From positions 337,501 to 399,500 of the forward strand of contig JACVTC010000051.1 in NCBI GenBank assembly GCA_016946835.1: DNA of 62,000 nucleotides, written 5' to 3'. Below, in pieces: positions 59,601-62,000 of the stretch (within the stretch, counting starts at the first letter, position 1; the number at the start of each line of letters is the position of its first letter). The notes beneath the pieces were generated by a model, which saw only the letters and a program-made list of their open reading frames with translations, was not told the DNA's origin and did not search any database. Position numbers and translations under genes: made by a program. Source of the stretch: Neocallimastix lanati (nom. inval.). Lineage: Eukaryota; Neocallimastigomycota; Neocallimastigomycetes; Neocallimastigales; Neocallimastigaceae.

Positions 59601-60638
59601 ATCTTGTGTTGCTAGTTGGATTCTTCCACGACTTTTTCCAACTGTTTCATATTCACCAGGTAATTTATCAAAATACTGCTTAGTAACGATGCTTAGGTTA
59701 CTACAAGAATCAATTAAAAGTTTTCCTAGTACTCCGTCAACACTTGCATCAACCATTGCTAAGTCTTCTTCGGCTACTTCATTACTTTTACTTATGTAGC
59801 TATGATCATAGTTATTCACTAATAAAGTTCGTGCTATTACATTGTCTACAGTTCCAATTATTTTAGATTTTTCTAACTTTAAACCTTGAGTTAATTGTGA
59901 ACGAATTTTCGGACATGCATTCAAGAGTTGACCTATCGTAATACTGGATTTAAGATTATTTAAATCATCCATAATATTGTAAGGTTCTTTATTATTCATC
60001 ATTTTAATATTCCTTTTTACTAACTGAGTATTTCCATTATTAGTTTCTTTAGTTTTTGTTGAAATTAATTTTTCCAAAGTATTAGTTTTATTTTGTTGAT
60101 TATCTTTATTCATTTCTAGATCTTCTATTTCATTATCGATTACGAGTATATCTTCAGATTCAACTTTTTCCTTTCCTTTTGATGAATAATTGTTGTTTTC
60201 TTCTTTACTTTCTCTTACTCTTGTTATTTTTCTTAATTCCTTTTCTTTTTGTTTTTCTTTGTTAATATTTGGTTGAGTTAAAATTGAAGGAAGTATTTGA
60301 TTTTTATAAACTTTATTTGGTTTATTATGTAGCTCATTTTCTTTCTTCTTTCTTAAAGCAGGAGTTGCGAAAGGACGTGGATTATCTTTTAAACTTTTAT
60401 GTACTTTCTTGGAATTATTTTCTTCTTTTTCGCTGTTATTATCATTCATTTTTCTTTTTATAGCATTTATAATGATATCATCCTCACTTTCAGTTGTGTC
60501 ACTAAAATCAGATTCTTCAGATTCTTCATTAAAGGAATTATTATCAATTGGAGTATTCTTAGTAAAAGTATTATTTTGTAAATTATTTAATGAAGCTATT
60601 GTTTTGTCATTGGGAGTGCTTCTGCTCCCATTTAGAAG
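56634..60638 (-). CDS. pol: Element F Pol: protease, RT, RNase H, integrase
   Basis: Frame open from the -1 shift at 60638 (first good ATG 60449, 1271 codons from there). A Lys/Glu/Asn-rich leader precedes the GQLLNACPKIRSQLT block shared with element A. The protease-like site reads LLIDSCSNLSIV, with Cys where DSG is expected (~59710). RT has WRLCIDYRKVNDMT, FGLTGAPSTFQREM and VFIDDVLIYSKS (~58660); RNase H RTDASYNGIGGVL and YTDHKPL. Integrase has its zinc domain (HNIGHEGYYKTYQRL, CEKCQ), D in GLDIIGPL, D in TTDNGVQFTSDM and E in YHPESNGLTENRNKEI, ending in the GPF domain (YYNGPFKILKI). No stops; unlike element A, pol is continuous. No chromodomain. Confidence 0.92.
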   Translation of the reverse strand, partial: LLNGSRSTPNDKTIASLNNLQNNTFTKNTPIDNNSFNEESEESDFSDTTESEDDIIINAIKRKMNDNNSEKEENNSKKVHKSLKDNPRPFATPALRKKKENELHNKPNKVYKNQILPSILTQPNINKEKQKEKELRKITRVRESKEENNNYSSKGKEKVESEDILVIDNEIEDLEMNKDNQQNKTNTLEKLISTKTKETNNGNTQLVKRNIKMMNNKEPYNIMDDLNNLKSSITIGQLLNACPKIRSQLTQGLKLEKSKIIGTVDNVIARTLLVNNYDHSYISKSNEVAEEDLAMVDASVDGVLGKLLIDSCSNLSIVTKQYFDKLPGEYETVGKSRGRIQLATQDEEYSEGIIVQLPVKINNYEFNADFRIIEKEDSFYDMLINFKTQIDHCLFIHPTLNSLCKLLSESEYEEIAKINNQYYDEESIICTIRKVKETNNEKEIIKELTPMEFIESDEFLSTLNKDYKEQIIKILKEMIDIVATSTEELTPSKLSPHKIRLKANAKPVKLRSYRLTKLKSDILKEELTKLIKKGLIEPSCSEWSSPVVLILKHNGKWRLCIDYRKVNDMTEKDSYSVPYIDEIFDSLGGSKIFTTLDLFSGFHQILMDEESVEVTTFTTKFGNYQFKVMPFGLTGAPSTFQREMNKILFPFIGEFVYVFIDDVLIYSKSIEEHLIHIKQVLEVFKENKLKINIEKCHFLQTEVDVLGHKLTTKGLSPMESKITAIKKWEAPSSIHELRSFLGAIGYYRDFIPKYAQITSPLCKLWKKNTKYEWNKEQQESFELLKEKLINAPILKFPSFDKPFIIRTDASYNGIGGVLLQKEEETGKEHPIHFISRSLKKTEKNYGITDLEGTALFYCMTKFKSYIEGNPLPTTIYTDHKPLVGLFKNKEPLNARQTRWCLTASMLGINIKYESGKKNVLADALSRMKSKEERKILLTKITNGNNEELLSKVIKEFINEKFTVIDGEDYFIDNGNYRKLITDENERFKLILEAHNIGHEGYYKTYQRLKKNFYWNHMIKDIKRIVSNCEKCQLNRPQPYPEPTENHPTKVEGPFVHLGLDIIGPLPKTRNNNQYIIVTVDYFTKWVEAEPTENITSSDIIKFLINVFARHGVPQVITTDNGVQFTSDMTKIFLDLYDVYVKFIATYHPESNGLTENRNKEIGKLLRLLGRKNQDWDEVLPSALWALRTTKNTATGHSSFELVYGREDQQPYDIAIRTIENAGKSYDEILMEKFVRHYQWTREACENVKNANKYWATRREEQISMKKGKELKAGDLVLVRNFSRTKLEPYYNGPFKILKIQFNTATLIDQKTGKQLDRNVHFKNLVKFNSAYREA

Positions 60639-60644
60639 TTTAAA
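60592..60644 (-). promoter_or_regulatory. Element F -1 frameshift signal (slippery site and pseudoknot)
   Basis: Minus strand: T TTA AAC (60644-60638) two codons before the Gag stop, spacer UUCUAAA, stem UGGGAG (60630-60625) with CUCCCA (60616-60611), 8-nt loop CAGAAGCA. Loop GAAGC pairs with GCUUC at 60596-60592. Same layout and loop size as element A although the stem and loop sequences differ. Confidence 0.83.
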
Positions 60645-61543
60645 GACTTTTTGGAATATATTTCTTTTTTATTTTTTTCCATAATCTTATTTAATTGAGG
60701 GCAATAGTATGAGTAATGACCTTCTTCCTTACAGAAGAAGCAAGTTTTAATAGATAAATTTCTCATTTTCTGGGTTGATTCTTCTATAATATCTTGAGGT
60801 TTCGGTTTATTATTTGTTTGACTTGTTTGGAAAGTTTCGTTTCTTCTTTTAGGATAAAGTCTTGAAGTAGTACTGTTTTGATTATTTTGATTATGCTGGG
60901 AATTATTAACATTATAGGTATTAATATTATTGTTCCTTACAGAAAGTCTATCTACTTTCTCGGCAATTTTGAAAGCTTTCTCCATACTTATATCAACTTT
61001 AAGGGATAATTTCTTCCAGGCTTCATAATTATTTTGAATAGAATCAATATAATCTAGTACACCGATGCGCTTTCTTCTCTTTTTATCAAGTTTAGTGTAC
61101 AAAGTTCTATATCTTACATTAAAGTCTTTAATCTTTTCGTTTCTTTTAATTCGCATTGCACGAAGTTCTTTAAGAAGTAAATTTTGGTCTTCTTTAATAC
61201 CGTAAAAATTTTCAAGACTTGAAATGATTTTTCCAAGAGAAGGAAATTTAATATCATCATCAACATTTTCTTCTTCATCATCATCTTCTTCTTCATCTGA
61301 TGAATCATCACTTTCATCATCACTATCTTCTCCCAAATCTTCAATAACGCGTTGTACTTCACCAGAGCTGGTAAGTAAACAAGCATTAAATATTGTTTCT
61401 GGATCTGTAATACCTTGTATCTTGATCCAAAGTTTTAATTCAGTAGCCCAGGACTTAATATCTAAATTGTCCTTGCTAAGTTTCACAATATCTCTTAATT
61501 CTTTTTTCAATTCTTTAAAGCTCAAAGTTGTTTCCTTGGACAT
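60632..61543 (-). CDS. gag: Element F Gag
   Basis: About 303 aa if started at the ATG at 61543 (MSKETTLSFKELKKEL). An in-frame ATG at 61609 would add 22 hydrophobic residues of AT-rich origin and is less likely. Capsid-like helical region with an Asp/Glu/Ser-rich acidic insert (~75-95), Asn/Gln-rich linker, and one zinc knuckle CFFCKEEGHYSYYC near 60730. Ends SLNF like element A Gag. Gag-Pol is made by the -1 shift at its end. Confidence 0.88.
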   Translation of the reverse strand: MSKETTLSFKELKKELRDIVKLSKDNLDIKSWATELKLWIKIQGITDPETIFNACLLTSSGEVQRVIEDLGEDSDDESDDSSDEEEDDDEEENVDDDIKFPSLGKIISSLENFYGIKEDQNLLLKELRAMRIKRNEKIKDFNVRYRTLYTKLDKKRRKRIGVLDYIDSIQNNYEAWKKLSLKVDISMEKAFKIAEKVDRLSVRNNNINTYNVNNSQHNQNNQNSTTSRLYPKRRNETFQTSQTNNKPKPQDIIEESTQKMRNLSIKTCFFCKEEGHYSYYCPQLNKIMEKNKKEIYSKKSLNF

Positions 61544-61609
61544 TTTGTTTAAATATTTCTTGTTGTATATTAATGAGGTGATTAAATAAGAATAAATTTG
61601 GAAATACAA

Positions 61610-61719
61610 CTTTAAAAATATAATTTAATAGGTAATTTAATATCGAATCAATTTTTAAAACAATATATTTTAGTAACTTTTGAAAATAATAATTTTATTT
61701 GCTTTCTTTAGTAGATATA
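61610..61719 (-). other. Element F leader next to gag
   Basis: AT-rich, non-coding, between gag and the tandem repeat array. No primer site can be recognised. Confidence 0.5.
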
Positions 61720-61996
61720 AGCTCGAAATCTTTATCGACAACTTAGTAGAAATTATAAAGCACGAGGTTCTTTTCGACTACTTTATTAAGAATAATTTTT
61801 AAGTTCGAAATCTTTATCGACAACTCGATAGAATAATTTTTAAGTTCGAAATCTTTATCGACAACTCAATAGAATAATTTTAAGTTCGAAATCTTTATCG
61901 ACAACTTAATAGAATAATTTTAAGTTCGAAATCTTTATCGACAACTTAATAGAATATTTTTCAAGCTCGAAATCTTTATCGACCACTTGAATTTTG
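61720..61996 (-). repeat. Tandem array in element F leader, ~40-bp unit
   Basis: Units starting AAGTTCGAAATCTTTATCGA (or AAGCTCGAAATC) at 61720, 61801, 61842, 61882, 61922 and 61963, with a decayed unit near 61758. Spacing is 40-41 bp for the regular ones. Each unit carries TCGAAATCTTTATCGA, with TCGA at both ends. It lies upstream of gag and reaches almost to the window edge. It could be leader RNA or part of the 5' LTR. Confidence 0.88.
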
Positions 61997-62000
61997 TAAT

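Larger units (their letters stand above)
56634..62000 (-). mobile_element. Element F: Ty3/gypsy retrotransposon, cut by the window edge
   Basis: Minus-strand element of the same clade as A (RT, protease region and integrase alike; same Gag ending and shift site). The 3' LTR probably begins at 56615. The 5' LTR lies beyond 62000. Coding regions are intact. Confidence 0.85.

Noticed and set aside
61224-61589. Ser-rich plus-strand ORF
   Set aside because: Antisense of the Asp/Glu-rich part of element F Gag.

Overview
The window is extremely AT-rich (long A/T homopolymers, TAA/ATT and TTTTA microsatellites). It carries one clear spliced eukaryotic gene with short AT-rich introns, a large AAA-ATPase/PD-(D/E)XK protein of a type common in gut bacteria, a phage-like orphan gene, and a dense cluster of fungal-type retrotransposons. 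This combination best fits an anaerobic gut fungus (Neocallimastigomycota). That placement is inferred from composition and gene content, not from a database search.

Layout. 1-7557: AT-rich flanks around a ten-exon TBL1/TBL1XR1-like LisH-WD40 gene (2122-6261). 7587-12539: a complete-looking single-ORF LINE with a poly(A) tail and GC(T)n target duplications. 13412-14875: a 13-copy, ~116-bp satellite ending just upstream of a 1349-aa tandem AAA-ATPase/nuclease protein (15018-19067). 19968-20400: Ty1/copia RNase H remnant with an expanded A-tract. 22526-23158 (minus): phage-like protein. 24130-24360: unexplained GC-rich island. 24880-27940: two decayed Ty3/gypsy remnants.

28121 to beyond 55794 is one Ty3/gypsy element (C) interrupted four times. 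Element A (28376-35577) sits inside C's 5' LTR and itself carries a solo LTR (32970-33592). A solo LTR of C's own family sits in C's gag (36800-37571). Elements D (41713-49689, minus) and E (49731-55572) sit 36 bp apart in C's integrase C-terminus. Target duplications (AGGAT, CAAGA, GATTT, GGTAA, and CAAC/ACAAC for A) and reading-frame continuity support each insertion. Element F (minus) occupies about 56.6-62 kb and runs off the right edge.

Two expression and replication strategies can be read from the DNA. C, D and E each have a TATA box, a predicted RNA start 38-41 nt downstream, and, directly after the 5' LTR, 10-11 nt complementary to that RNA start. This is the arrangement of Tf1-type self-priming. 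A, F and D each end gag with a canonical -1 slippery heptamer (UUUAAAC in A and F, AAAAAAC in D) followed after 6-8 nt by a foldable H-type pseudoknot. A instead has a tRNA-type primer site. E is non-autonomous: an in-frame deletion removed RT, RNase H and half of integrase but kept Gag, protease and a chromodomain.
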